Counted from the first letter of the stretch, positions 46,214 to 55,421 are shown. The stretch is DNA of 63,568 nucleotides from Deltaproteobacteria bacterium (GCA_024277475.1 JAJRVC010000612.1:1-63568), one strand, 5' to 3'. The notes: generated by a model from the letters alone, not told the origin. Numbers and translations are program-made.

Positions 46214-46414
46214 TCATTGGTGGATGCTGGATACCCATCTTGGGAAATACCGATTTTTTAAGGATTTTTTATAAATAACCTTCGTTTTGGCATCCACTAC
46301 AAAAACATCTTTCACGCCCAATCTGTTAAGTTGCCTGATACGTGCTAACGCACCTCCAAAGCTATTAAATCCGTTTTCAACCTCGTTTCCAGCCTTATCG
46401 ACAATCTTGTACAT
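46214..46414 (-). CDS. Small hypothetical protein
   Basis: A 66-codon frame from an ATG at 46414, with protein-like sequence (MYKIVDKAGNEVENGFNSFG, then RIRQLNRLGVKDVFVVDAK). The pattern is alpha/beta and the tail basic. It has no clear ribosome site and no family I recognise. It is retained as possible because its composition differs from the surrounding spacer. Confidence 0.4.
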   Translation of the reverse strand: MYKIVDKAGNEVENGFNSFGGALARIRQLNRLGVKDVFVVDAKTKVIYKKSLKNRYFPRWVSSIHQ

Positions 46415-46570
46415 AATAGTTTGTTCACTCGCAGTTGTCAGTTGAATTTTATTATAAATGTCGGCCTTTTGCAGAAAAACTTTACGTTAATGTTGTTTGT
46501 ACTATGATATCAGCTATAATAGCAGACCATTAGCTATCCTTTGCTATGGTGTTCATGGCAACTTTTTTCT

Positions 46571-46786
46571 TCAATCAAATACAACATCTCCCGCAAGGTA
46601 AAGAGGTATTTCTTTTTGTTTACAAAAGCACAGATTTTCAAACCGACAGAGGTTTAAGCGGTCAAGTTCTTCTTCGCTTGTATCGATCCCGGTAACGATA
46701 GAAAAAAGTTGGCTTTCAAGGGTGGGATCACCCGTATAATCCTCTGTATTAAATGAATCCATGATGGGCCAGCCAAAATCACTCAA
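46571..46786 (-). pseudogene. Remnant of the C terminus of an AOR-family gene
   Basis: 71 codons reading DFGWPIMDSFNTEDYTGDPT, LESQLFSIVTGIDTSEEELD. This closely follows the late region of large AOR-family proteins (GDPTLES-L--VTG-D---EEL--). After that the sequence loses the family pattern (FENLCFCKQKEIPLYL). The cluster-binding body is absent. A TTG with AGGAG upstream overlaps the stop of the previous gene by 3 bases, so it may still be translated. Confidence 0.55.
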
Positions 46787-47268
46787 TTTTGACCGTCTCC
46801 TCTGATGATGGCTTCCAGCTGTTCAATGTATTGCGGCGGCAGCGCAATTTCTTTTGCACCGGCCAAAATCGGTCGCGTGTAGGAGGCCGGCGGCTCATGA
46901 GGCCCGCTGGGATTAGGAATGATAGAGGTGTTGGCCTGGACCGGGTTGTCATCGTTGTCCAAAACGGTGATTTCGAGTTTTGCCCAAAGCCCGGTATCGT
47001 AGCCGGATGCTTTGTCTAGGTTTTGACGTTCTTTCAACGACATTTTATAAAGAACACCATACATGGTATTGTCGGGATCCTTTACTAACGTGCATCCGCC
47101 TATGGAAGGATCCGGTCCGCAGGCGGCAAATCCCAGACGATAACCCTCGAGGCGAAAGACTCCTGCTGATTCGGCGTTAGGGCAAAACCTGTGTATTTCT
47201 GTAAGCTCAAGAAGGGTTCCATAAGCAAAGTAGATGGATTCATCGCTGCCGATCTGAATCTGAGCCAT
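46783..47268 (-). CDS. Gamma-glutamylcyclotransferase (AIG2-like) family protein
   Basis: 161 residues with the family opening SIYFAYGTLLELTEIHRFCP (the substrate loop YGTLL), the core LEGYRLGFAACG and GVLYKMSLKERQNLDKASGY. The last element is near where the catalytic acid is expected. It probably cleaves gamma-glutamyl amides or related compounds. It is 36 bases after the OppD-like gene on the same strand, so it is likely part of the importer operon and may process what is imported. Confidence 0.75.
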   Translation of the reverse strand: MAQIQIGSDESIYFAYGTLLELTEIHRFCPNAESAGVFRLEGYRLGFAACGPDPSIGGCTLVKDPDNTMYGVLYKMSLKERQNLDKASGYDTGLWAKLEITVLDNDDNPVQANTSIIPNPSGPHEPPASYTRPILAGAKEIALPPQYIEQLEAIIRGDGQN

Positions 47269-47304
47269 TTTTTAATACCTCCTGTTATTGTGTTTTCGCA
47301 TAGA

Positions 47305-48318
47305 TTATTTTTGCATATCCAGCCAGGTGTTCGGCTGAATAGCCAGGTCCCTCATTTTATTGATTTGATCCAGATGATGGCATGCAGCTTTGTGCGTACC
47401 GTCGATATCTCTCAAAGCAGGTATTTCGTTGCGGCAGACCTCGGAAGCGAAAGGACAGCGTTCATTAAATCGACAACCTTTGAGTGGCCCTATAAGACTC
47501 GGTGGGACCCCGGGGATCGATATGAGCTCCGCCGTTCGTTTCCGGATATTGGGAAATGCGTTTTTCAACCCTAATGTATAAGGATGAAATGTATCATGTA
47601 TTACATTTGCCACCGATCCCGTCTCCATGATACGGCCGCCGTACATCACGGCAATATCCTCGCAGTTCTCGATAACGAGCGCAATGTCGTGTGTCACGAG
47701 AAGCAAGGAAAATCCGATTTTGGATTGCAGGGTTTTGATGTTTTTAAAAATTTGATCCTGAACGATAACATCAAGTGAGGTGGTGGGTTCATCGGCGAGA
47801 ACCAGCGCCGGCCGCAGGATTAAGCTCATGGCAATAATGGCCCGCTGCCGCATGCCACCGCTGTATTGATGCGGATACTCGGAGAACCGCTCGATATCAA
47901 TCCCAACCAGGTCAAACATGTCCTCCACCTGTTTACGAGCGGTTTGTTTATCAACGTTGCTATGGGCGTTGATGGCTTCAGTGATCTGGTAGCCGACGGT
48001 ATAGACCGGATCCAGAGCGTTCATGGCGCTTTGGGTGATCATCGAGATCTCTTTCCAGCGCAGGCGGCTCATCTGATTCTCATTAAGCGCAGTTAATTGC
48101 CAATTCTTTAGCCGGATTTGGCCAGCGGCAATAGATGCATTTTCCGGCAATACGCCGATAATCGATTTTAGCAAGGTAGATTTACCGCATCCCGACTCGC
48201 CCACAAGACCGAAACTCCTGCCGGATTCTACCGCAAAACTAACTTCCTCAATGCCGGTAACATCTCCCTTTTGGGTACGGTAAATGGTTTTCAGGTTTTC
48301 TACTTTCAATAGAGGCAT
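47305..48318 (-). CDS. Peptide-type ABC transporter ATPase, OppD/DppD-like
   Basis: 337 residues: Walker [17 protein letters not shown]-loop MITQSAMNALDPVY, signature [15 protein letters not shown], Walker B LVLADEPTTSLD. The oligopeptide domain at the end has CRFNERCPFASEVC. The Gln-Ser in the Q-loop replaces the usual QEP/QDP, as in some peptide transporters. It is next to last in the second importer; the ATG at 48318 follows the DppC-like gene by 63 bases. Confidence 0.92.
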   Translation of the reverse strand: MPLLKVENLKTIYRTQKGDVTGIEEVSFAVESGRSFGLVGESGCGKSTLLKSIIGVLPENASIAAGQIRLKNWQLTALNENQMSRLRWKEISMITQSAMNALDPVYTVGYQITEAINAHSNVDKQTARKQVEDMFDLVGIDIERFSEYPHQYSGGMRQRAIIAMSLILRPALVLADEPTTSLDVIVQDQIFKNIKTLQSKIGFSLLLVTHDIALVIENCEDIAVMYGGRIMETGSVANVIHDTFHPYTLGLKNAFPNIRKRTAELISIPGVPPSLIGPLKGCRFNERCPFASEVCRNEIPALRDIDGTHKAACHHLDQINKMRDLAIQPNTWLDMQK

Positions 48319-48381
48319 AGGTTCAACTTTTGTTTTACCTGAATCTTTCTAACTCAGGCAACAACAGATCTCATCGAGCGA

Positions 48382-49236
48382 TTACCAGCGCTTTAGCCGG
48401 GGATTGATCATTTCTTCATAAGCCCTGCCGATAAAATAGACCGCGGTCACCAGGGTCATGATCGCCACACCCGGCGGAATGACCCACCACCAGGCCTTGT
48501 AAGACATTTCAGAAGCAAAGGCACGATAGATGATGGTCCCCCAACTCAGCACATCCGGATCGCCGAATCCCAGAAAGCCGATGCTGGCTTCGGTAATAAT
48601 AGCCCAGGCCAGCGCAAATGCGACATTTACAAGGGCAATGGGGAATATGTTAGGAGCGATTTCATAATAAATGATCTTCAAGCTGCCGGCCCCGGAAATG
48701 CGGGCCGCATCCACAAAGGGGCGCTCTCGCAAGGAGAGAACCTGGGAGCGAATCACCCTGGCAGTCGAGCGCCACATGATGATCATCATTGCCAAAATAA
48801 TGGTAAGGATATTTTTTTCAGTTAAAGACAGTACCACGATAATAAAAGGTAGAAACGGAACCCCCATGAAGATGTCAGTGATCCGCATTAAAAGATGATC
48901 GATCCACCCGCCATAATAACCAGCGATCAATCCGATATTGACACCGATCAAAATAACCCCGACGGCCGTACTCAAACCAATGATCAGAGCCGGTCGAGTT
49001 CCCCAGATCAGTTGGCTGAAAACATCTTTACCCAAAAGAGTGGTATCCAACCAATGCTCCCAGGAGGGCGGATTAAGTTTCATGAGCCGTTGCGAGGCAT
49101 CGTAGTGCTTTTCCATAGGTGCATAAGGCGCCAGCACAGGGGCCAGAACGGCAACACCGATACAGGTGCTGAAGACAATCAAGCCAAAAAGGCCGATTCG
49201 CGATGCAGCCACAAGTCTGAGGAAACTACGTATCAC
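48382..49236 (-). CDS. Peptide-type ABC transporter permease, DppC-like
   Basis: A 284-residue membrane protein. The N-domain is shorter than in the first importer (WLDTTLLGKDVFSQLIWGTR). It has about six helices and the ATPase-contact loop DAARISGAGSLKIIYYEIAP. The final part is unusual: KAWWWVIPPGVAIMTLVTAV, then GRAYEEMINPRLKRW. Confidence 0.9.
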   Translation of the reverse strand: MIRSFLRLVAASRIGLFGLIVFSTCIGVAVLAPVLAPYAPMEKHYDASQRLMKLNPPSWEHWLDTTLLGKDVFSQLIWGTRPALIIGLSTAVGVILIGVNIGLIAGYYGGWIDHLLMRITDIFMGVPFLPFIIVVLSLTEKNILTIILAMMIIMWRSTARVIRSQVLSLRERPFVDAARISGAGSLKIIYYEIAPNIFPIALVNVAFALAWAIITEASIGFLGFGDPDVLSWGTIIYRAFASEMSYKAWWWVIPPGVAIMTLVTAVYFIGRAYEEMINPRLKRW

Positions 49237-49308
49237 AGTATTGCCTCCGATGTGTTGGAATTTTAAACCCGGGGGGTTAAAATTATTTGGATGGTTTCAG
49301 CCGTTCGA

Positions 49309-50283
49309 TTAATTATATACAATCCGCGGGTCGAGAATACCATAAAGTAAATCGGCCATAAAATTCCCACCAATGGTTAACACGGCAATTAGCAGAAAAC
49401 ACGCTTGAACGACCGGGTAATCACTGCGCTGAACCGCCTCGACCATGAGCAACCCCAGGCCCGGCCATGAGAAGACTGTTTCGATCACCACCGAGCCGGC
49501 TACTGCCCAACCCAAAATCAAAGGTACGGTCGTTGCGATTGGTAGACAGGAATTGCGCAGGGCGTGCTTGAAGATAATCCGTTTTTCCCGCAGTCCTTTC
49601 ATTTTGCACAATTCGATAAAGTCTTCCCCGAAAGTCTCCAACATACTACTGCGCATCAGCAGCAGAGGAAAACAGACATTGTAAAGCATGGTCACCATAA
49701 ACGGCAGGGCCAGATGATGAAAAAAATCCAGGCTTAGGTATTTTTGTAATGTACTTTTACCGTAATGCATCCCCGGCGAGAGGATGTGCCCCAGTGGGAA
49801 AATATCCAGATGGACTGCAAAGACGAAAAGGGCAAGCATCCCCAGCCAGAATACCGGTGCCGACTGAAAAGCCGTGGCCATAATGACCGAGCCGATTTCC
49901 AGTTTGCTGCCTCGTTTCCAGGCAATAAAAGCGCCTCCGATAATACCCAGCAAGTAAGCTGTCATCATCGCAGGCAGAATCAATAAGACAGTATTGAGCA
50001 TGCGCCCGGATATCATCCGGCTGACCTTGCGATTGTGCTGGAAAGAATAACCGAAGTCGAACGTGGCGATGTTGCGCAGGTAAACCAGGTATTGCTCATG
50101 CAGGGGCTTGTCCAGACCATATTGGCGTTTCATGGCCTCCTGAGCCTTGGGTTGAAGCGCCGAGCTGATGACGGTCATGGTGGGATCCCCAGGCAACATT
50201 CGAAACATGAAGAACATTAACGTTGCCAGTACATAAAAAGTGAGCAGCATGAACAGCAATCTTTTTACAATATATTTCAACAT
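49309..50283 (-). CDS. Peptide-type ABC transporter permease, DppB-like
   Basis: A 324-residue membrane protein with the family opening MLKYIVKRLLFMLLTFYVLA, the periplasmic MLPGDPTMTVISSALQPKA, the EAA loop ELCKMKGLREKRIIFKHALR and the end LLYGILDPRIVYN. It forms the channel with the DppC-like protein 72 bases downstream. Confidence 0.92.
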   Translation of the reverse strand: MLKYIVKRLLFMLLTFYVLATLMFFMFRMLPGDPTMTVISSALQPKAQEAMKRQYGLDKPLHEQYLVYLRNIATFDFGYSFQHNRKVSRMISGRMLNTVLLILPAMMTAYLLGIIGGAFIAWKRGSKLEIGSVIMATAFQSAPVFWLGMLALFVFAVHLDIFPLGHILSPGMHYGKSTLQKYLSLDFFHHLALPFMVTMLYNVCFPLLLMRSSMLETFGEDFIELCKMKGLREKRIIFKHALRNSCLPIATTVPLILGWAVAGSVVIETVFSWPGLGLLMVEAVQRSDYPVVQACFLLIAVLTIGGNFMADLLYGILDPRIVYN

Positions 50284-50447
50284 TCGCCAAATAACCCGTG
50301 TAGCGTTAGATTAAACCTGATCATTCAATTCCAGGCTGAGTGGTTCACCGTTCATAGTTTAAGCCTGAATCTGGAACCAATCACTTTAGGCAAATACCTT
50401 CATTACCAGAAAAATCATGCTTTCACGACTGAGGGGATCCGCCGACA

Positions 50448-51434
50448 TCAATCCACCCAGGGGCGACAACAGGCCACTTGGTGATTTCCACTTAATCCAG
50501 TACCTTTTAAGGTCGGCTCCTCTGCAGTGCACACTGAAATCGCATGTGGACATCGGGGGCTGAAGCGACATCCCGGTGGTAAATGAATCGGATCCGGCAC
50601 TGCTCCTGAAATGTTGATGGTTTCTCTCTTCGAATCAGGATCCGGTATTGGAATTGCTGAAATAAGTGCCTGTGTATAGGGATGCAATGGATTATCCAGC
50701 ACCTCTGCGGTGGTTCCTGTTTCGACAATCCGCCCCAAATACATGATAGCGATGGAATGACAGATATGACCCACCGTCGCCAGATCATGGGTGATATACA
50801 ACAATGAAAGGTTTCTTTGCTGAATTAAATTTTTAAGCAGGGCCAGGATGCTCGATTTTATGGATACATCCAGCATGGATATGGGTTCATCAGCCACCAG
50901 GAATTCCGGGTCCAGAATTATGGCGCGCCCGATACACAGGCGCTGGCGTTGACCACCGCTAAGCTGATGGGGATATTTGTCCACATAATCATCCACCGGG
51001 CGCAACCCTACCAATTCCAATGTTTCACAGGTTTTGGCATAGACTCGCCTTTTATCGGCAATCCCCTGATAGCGTAAAGGCCGCGATAGAATTTGAGTGA
51101 CGTTGTGCTGGGGATTGATGGACCCGTATGGGTCCTGGAAAATCATCTGCACCATGCGATAAAACTTTTTGCGGCTTTGTTTTCTCACCTGCCGGCAACT
51201 TTGATCACCGATGAAAACATCACCTTCAGTGGGCGGTTCAAGCCCCACGATAACTCGGCCGGTGGTGGTTTTGCCGCAACCGCTTTCGCCTACCAGTCCC
51301 AGTACTTCCCCACGGGCGATGTTAAAACTTACATTGTCCACCGCTTTCACATATTTGCCTTTTGATTTTGAGAACAGGGAACGGATACCGGAGACCACCG
51401 GGAAGTATTTTTTTAACTGAACGGCAGCTATCAT
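50448..51434 (-). CDS. Peptide-type ABC transporter ATPase, OppF/DppF-like
   Basis: 328 residues: Walker [17 protein letters not shown]-loop MIFQDPYGSINPQH, signature LSGGQRQRLCIGRAI, Walker B LVADEPISMLD. The C-terminal peptide-transport domain has CRFSPRCPHAISVC. In this operon it comes directly after the binding protein, before both permeases and the OppD-like partner, an unusual order. Confidence 0.92.
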   Translation of the reverse strand: MIAAVQLKKYFPVVSGIRSLFSKSKGKYVKAVDNVSFNIARGEVLGLVGESGCGKTTTGRVIVGLEPPTEGDVFIGDQSCRQVRKQSRKKFYRMVQMIFQDPYGSINPQHNVTQILSRPLRYQGIADKRRVYAKTCETLELVGLRPVDDYVDKYPHQLSGGQRQRLCIGRAIILDPEFLVADEPISMLDVSIKSSILALLKNLIQQRNLSLLYITHDLATVGHICHSIAIMYLGRIVETGTTAEVLDNPLHPYTQALISAIPIPDPDSKRETINISGAVPDPIHLPPGCRFSPRCPHAISVCTAEEPTLKGTGLSGNHQVACCRPWVD

Positions 51435-51551
51435 ATTGAATCAGACCAAATCCATCAGGTCGCTGGTGCCACGCTGGATGTTTGAAGAATCATCCATCCC
51501 GGGCCTCTAATCGCAAGGCCCGGGATGTGTCGGACAAACCGAGGTTTGCTG

Positions 51552-53171
51552 TTATTTAGCAGGAAAACACAGCCGGCCATCCTTGTTCCACCTGAAACCG
51601 GCATCCTTTAAAATTTTACGGGCCTTGGACAGATCATACTCGCGCACTTTAAGGCTGTTGTCGTGCCAGAAAGCATTGACCGGGGTGATACCGGTCGGAG
51701 TGGTACCGGCGTTGCCACCCAATATCTCGTCGATGATTCGTTGATAGGGAATCGCATGGGCTACTGCCTGACGCAAGGCTTTATGTTTGAAAATAGGACG
51801 TCCGCAATTGAAGCGAATGGCGGTGTAGCCGTTTGATCGCACATCAAAAATCTGGATGTCTTTTTCATTGGCCAAATCCTTGGCCACTTCCGGCGGAAGA
51901 CTTTGGATATTAATGTCGATGCTGCCCTTCTTCAAGGCGGAGTTGCCCAATTCGCGTGAGCCGAAAACGATAAACAGAAGATCGGCTTTGGGTGCCATGA
52001 AATGACGTTTGTTGGCACGCAGCATGAATTCCTCGGATTCCTTCCAGTATTCCATCGTAAAGGGGCCACTGCCCACCACCGGGACATTCTGATAATCCTG
52101 GGGCTTGGTCAGCCCTTCTTTTTCGACCACATTCTGCCAGATATGTTTGGGGAGTATAAATACCTGGCCCAGGGTGTTCATTACAAACGGTGCAAACGGC
52201 TTTTCCAGAATAAATCTCAATTGATAAGGACTTTTAACATCGATGGCCTTAATTGGTTTCAGGTATTTTAGAAAATACGCAGATTCCCATTTTTTCATGA
52301 ATTCATAGGTAAACTTCACGTCAGCGGCGGTAAGCGGTTTGCCATCTGAAAACTTGAGGTCTTTACGCAAAACCACATCCACAGTTAAATCGTCCACTGT
52401 CGTGACGCTTTCGGCCGCCCACATTTTAATCTCGCCCTTGGGGCCGATTTGTACCAGTCGATCATAAACCATCCGCAGCATCTCGAAGTCATCGGATTGG
52501 TTGGCCGCCAGAGGATTCCAGGTTTTTTGGTCGGAAATTCGCCCGACTTTCAGAAATTTGGCATCGCCCTTGGGTGTAAACTTTACCTGATTCCAGATTG
52601 AGCGCAGCCCGTCGGGCGTATCTATATAGTCCAGACTGCAACGCTTGGTATTGATTCCCATTTTTTGAACTTCATAATAAACCGGGGCTTCCGGCATTTC
52701 ATCCCATAAGATTTCCTGCAGTTTAAAAATCAGGGGGCGGCGCTTATTAGCATCGTAAATTTCTAATTGTTTGGCACCAATTTCATCAAAAGCGGCACTG
52801 GAAAATTCCCCTACATTCCAATTTCCCGGATTAAAATGTTTAGAATTAAATTGGGAGTTGGTGAAGAAATCCGGTTCCATCCGGTAAGGCAGCCCTGACA
52901 GGACCGAGACAACCGCGTCGAATTTGTGCTCCTTGAACCAGTAAGTTAACAGTGGATTGGGCATATTTTCCGGATTGAGTTTGACTTCAAGCCCCAATTT
53001 ACGCCATTCTTCGGCAATATAATTGCTGGTTTCATAATAAGCCATAAATTTGGCCGGAACCCATGTCAGAAAATCGATCTCCGGTACGGGTTCCAGATCA
53101 TCGGCGGCATAAGCGGTGAGCGCCACCAGCATACAAGCGGTCAATGCCAGAACAAGAGCCTTCTTTTTCAT
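51552..53171 (-). CDS. ABC transporter substrate-binding protein, family 5, with apparently circularly permuted domain order
   Basis: 539 residues from the ATG at 53171, 7 bases behind AAAGGAGG. The signal peptide MKKKALVLALTACMLVALTA ends at AYA-A. Residues 30-198 resemble what is normally the C-terminal lobe of family 5 binding proteins: IAEEWRKLGLEVKLNPENM, WFKEHKFDAVVS, then LQEILWDEMPEAPVYYEVQK. Residues 203-539 resemble the normal N-terminal start and middle (GRISDQKTWNPLAA, LRKDLKFSDGKPLTAADVKF, VVGSGPFTMEYW). The protein stops at ARKILKDAGFRWNKDGRLCF, exactly where the lobe now found at the front usually follows. First gene of the second importer. Confidence 0.85.
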   Translation of the reverse strand: MKKKALVLALTACMLVALTAYAADDLEPVPEIDFLTWVPAKFMAYYETSNYIAEEWRKLGLEVKLNPENMPNPLLTYWFKEHKFDAVVSVLSGLPYRMEPDFFTNSQFNSKHFNPGNWNVGEFSSAAFDEIGAKQLEIYDANKRRPLIFKLQEILWDEMPEAPVYYEVQKMGINTKRCSLDYIDTPDGLRSIWNQVKFTPKGDAKFLKVGRISDQKTWNPLAANQSDDFEMLRMVYDRLVQIGPKGEIKMWAAESVTTVDDLTVDVVLRKDLKFSDGKPLTAADVKFTYEFMKKWESAYFLKYLKPIKAIDVKSPYQLRFILEKPFAPFVMNTLGQVFILPKHIWQNVVEKEGLTKPQDYQNVPVVGSGPFTMEYWKESEEFMLRANKRHFMAPKADLLFIVFGSRELGNSALKKGSIDINIQSLPPEVAKDLANEKDIQIFDVRSNGYTAIRFNCGRPIFKHKALRQAVAHAIPYQRIIDEILGGNAGTTPTGITPVNAFWHDNSLKVREYDLSKARKILKDAGFRWNKDGRLCFPAK

Positions 53172-53216
53172 CTGCGTATCCTCCTTTCTCACGATTAACA
53201 GTTGATGGTCAGTCCT

Positions 53217-53244
53217 TATAGACTTTAAGATATTGATGTCTATA
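53217..53244. promoter_or_regulatory. Inverted repeat upstream of the second importer
   Basis: TATAGAC (53217-53223) and GTCTATA (53238-53244) are separated by 14 bases, 46 bases upstream of the binding-protein start. Plausible site for the adjacent GntR regulator, but the arms are short. Confidence 0.4.
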
Positions 53245-53329
53245 GAACACTTTGGCTAAAAGTGCCTGTTCAGCCCCCCTTTTCTCTTAATGAAACAGTC
53301 CCTGCGAAATAGACCGTTTGAGCCGCAGG

Positions 53330-54085
53330 TTAAAAAATCGAGTTATGCTTATCTTCTCTCATTCGCTCCAAGCCACAAAGAACATCTACTTTGACAGTTT
53401 TGATGTGATGTGAAAGCGCTTCTTTGGCGCCATCGAGATTTTGGTCGATCACCGCATCATATATCTGTTGGTGACAGGACGCGGTGCTAGCTATGTGTGC
53501 TGCGAAATCATCGGGTTTCATATACTTATTAAACAGGACATCCCCACCGAATTTAAGATAAAGTAAATCAAACAGATGTCCCAAGGCTCGTGTCTGGGTT
53601 CGATTCCGCGAAAGCTCGGCAAGGGTCGTATGAAACCGCACATCTTTTAAGACCCGTTGACTGACATAGGTATCGTTTGGTGCATCGGCTGATGCATCGA
53701 AGGCTTCTCTAAGTTTCCTCTTCCCTTCGCTGTCAAGATTCGCAATGGTATCGGCTAAAAGGGAAACTTCGATCAGTTCCCGAAAATCATAGATTTCCTG
53801 AACCTCTTTCGTGCTGATCGGTTCAATGAAATATCCGCGATTTAGTTCTTTCCTGACGAGTCCCTGAAATTCAAGATATTTTAAAGCACTGCTGACCGGT
53901 GTCAAGCTCATGCCAAGCCTATTGGCAAGATCCCGGTAAGCCAGTTTTTGTCCTGGAACGATTTCGTTGTGAAACATCATTTGCCGGATAAGCATGTATG
54001 CTTTTTGGGTAAGGTCCACGGCTGCGTCTTTTTTTACGACTGCGTCTTTTTTTTTGGAACCAGGCTGCGGCATGTAGCTCATCAT
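53330..54085 (-). CDS. GntR-family regulator with FCD domain
   Basis: 251 residues. A lysine-rich lead (KKKDAVVKKDAAV, an internal duplication) precedes the winged helix (about 25-90: AYMLIRQMMFHNEIVPGQKL, RLGMSLTPVSSALKYLEFQG). The all-helical FCD effector domain has the Asp/His metal or ligand set in DFRELIEVSLLA, RFHTTLAELS and ASCHQQIYDAVIDQNLDGAK. Such regulators respond to small acids and bind TNGTNNNACNA-type sites. It is upstream of, and co-directional with, the second importer. The palindromes at 40749 and 61660 are of the same general type and may be its targets. Confidence 0.88.
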   Translation of the reverse strand: MMSYMPQPGSKKKDAVVKKDAAVDLTQKAYMLIRQMMFHNEIVPGQKLAYRDLANRLGMSLTPVSSALKYLEFQGLVRKELNRGYFIEPISTKEVQEIYDFRELIEVSLLADTIANLDSEGKRKLREAFDASADAPNDTYVSQRVLKDVRFHTTLAELSRNRTQTRALGHLFDLLYLKFGGDVLFNKYMKPDDFAAHIASTASCHQQIYDAVIDQNLDGAKEALSHHIKTVKVDVLCGLERMREDKHNSIF

Positions 54086-54445
54086 CCTTTCTAACTATGT
54101 ATAATTATGGAATAATCCCGCATATCAGACCGGGACGACACTTAAAGAGCAGCGCTATTATCGGGTCGTTTTATAACCGCTGAACTCAAAAAGAACATCT
54201 CGCTGTTTTTTTTATTGAGAGGCGTGAATCATGAAATATTATTATAAATATTATTACAAATTAAATTATATTTATTAATGACATACTGTTAACGCTATTG
54301 TCAAGTAAAAACTTTGTGGCCTGCAGCAAGCTTTGGAATCACCATACAAGCCCGAAAGTAAAGGGTCTGAGTCCATGAAATCTCAGGATGGTACGTCTGG
54401 AAATTTTTGGTGAAGAACAAATTTTTTTCAGGAATGAGCCATTGA

Positions 54446-54625
54446 ATGTTGATAAAACAAGCAGGTATGGAACCGGAAATTATGCTGTTCGATGAGGCAA
54501 CCTCGGCCCTCCTCAATCCCGGGTTGATCAGTGAGGCGTTGCGGACCATGCAGGAGTTGAAAAATGACGGCATGACCATACTGGTTGAGGCCCACGAAAT
54601 GCCGGATTTTGGAAACTTGGGGTAG
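54446..54625 (+). pseudogene. Fragment of a GlnQ-type amino-acid ABC transporter ATPase
   Basis: 60 codons read KQAGMEPEIMLFDEATSALL, NPGLISEALRTMQELKNDGM, TILVEAHEMPDF. This is the Walker B, D-loop and His-switch region of polar-amino-acid ATPases (MEPKIMLFDEPTSALDPE-like) with an extra Leu-Asn and P-to-A, H-region changes. The Walker A part and the rest are gone. It sits in a 760-base spacer (54086-54845) that otherwise shows only a repeat. Confidence 0.75.
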
Positions 54626-54682
54626 GATTGATTTCTATATTGGTCGCTATTTTCGCTTTCTTAGCTCTCCAGGCGGTAATCA

Positions 54683-54728
54683 GAACAACCTGAATGACCG
54701 GAACTCTATAGTTATACACGTCGTTGGT
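54683..54728. repeat. Dispersed repeat, copy 2 (partner at 43584)
   Basis: GAACAACCTGAATGACCG and TTATACACGTCGTTGGT flank a diverged core, as at 43584-43632. Confidence 0.7.
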
Positions 54729-54845
54729 CACGGTTATGGACGACGTCCATGGGGAGGTTGAAAATTGCGACGGGTATGCTCTGAAGTCAGCAATAAAAAA
54801 CTCTTCTACTCACAGTCCTTATTCCCTACTTCGCATTTCAATTAT

Positions 54846-55421
54846 TCATTTCTGCTTATTTTTGGCATTATATCCCGCTTCTAGTGCTTTTAACGATGCA
54901 TTCAGCATTTTTTGATTCTGGCCGAACCGACCTTCCAAAACGGCTTTTATCTCTGTCGGAGAGCAAAACAATGTGTTTCTGTTTTCGCCCTTCTTTTCAG
55001 CCGTTGCCAGCGCAAACCCCAGGACGATAAGATTCACAGCCTTCGGGTTTCCGATTTCCTGGGCCAGTGCATCCGCATCGATGGCATCCGGCGGCATGCT
55101 ATTATCATTGTTAAAATCATCTGCAGCGTTGACAACGATCCAGCCGCCATCTTTTAAAAATGCTCCGTGCTGGGTCAAATTTTCGGCCCTCAAGGCCAGC
55201 AGTCCATCCGCCTGGGCGGGACGAACCAGGGGACTCGAGTAATCCCCCACCTTGAAATGCGACAACACCGTCCCTCCCCTCTGGGCCATCCCGTGTGTTT
55301 CAGAAGTAAACACCGCAAGCCCCTTATTGATTGCTGCCTCTGCCAGAAGGCGGGTCACAAACAACACACCCTGCCCGCCCACGCCGCTGATGATTACTTG
55401 CTGTTGAATGGAACCGGTCAT
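54846..55421 (-). CDS. iorB: Indolepyruvate:ferredoxin oxidoreductase beta subunit
   Basis: 191 residues of the 2-oxoacid:acceptor oxidoreductase gamma-type fold. It opens QQVIISGVGGQGVLFVTRLL, has TSETHGMAQRGGTVLSHFKV and then SPLVRPAQADGLLAL. With IorA it decarboxylates aryl-pyruvates from aromatic amino acids to aryl-acetyl-CoA, reducing ferredoxin, or runs in reverse. It is downstream of iorA on the same strand, after a 194-base spacer with degenerate repeats. Confidence 0.92.
   Translation of the reverse strand: MTGSIQQQVIISGVGGQGVLFVTRLLAEAAINKGLAVFTSETHGMAQRGGTVLSHFKVGDYSSPLVRPAQADGLLALRAENLTQHGAFLKDGGWIVVNAADDFNNDNSMPPDAIDADALAQEIGNPKAVNLIVLGFALATAEKKGENRNTLFCSPTEIKAVLEGRFGQNQKMLNASLKALEAGYNAKNKQK

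Noticed and set aside
46038..46274. 78-codon plus-strand frame in the AOR upstream spacer
   Set aside because: Composition is spacer-like, no ribosome site, and it overlaps the better minus-strand candidate at 46214.
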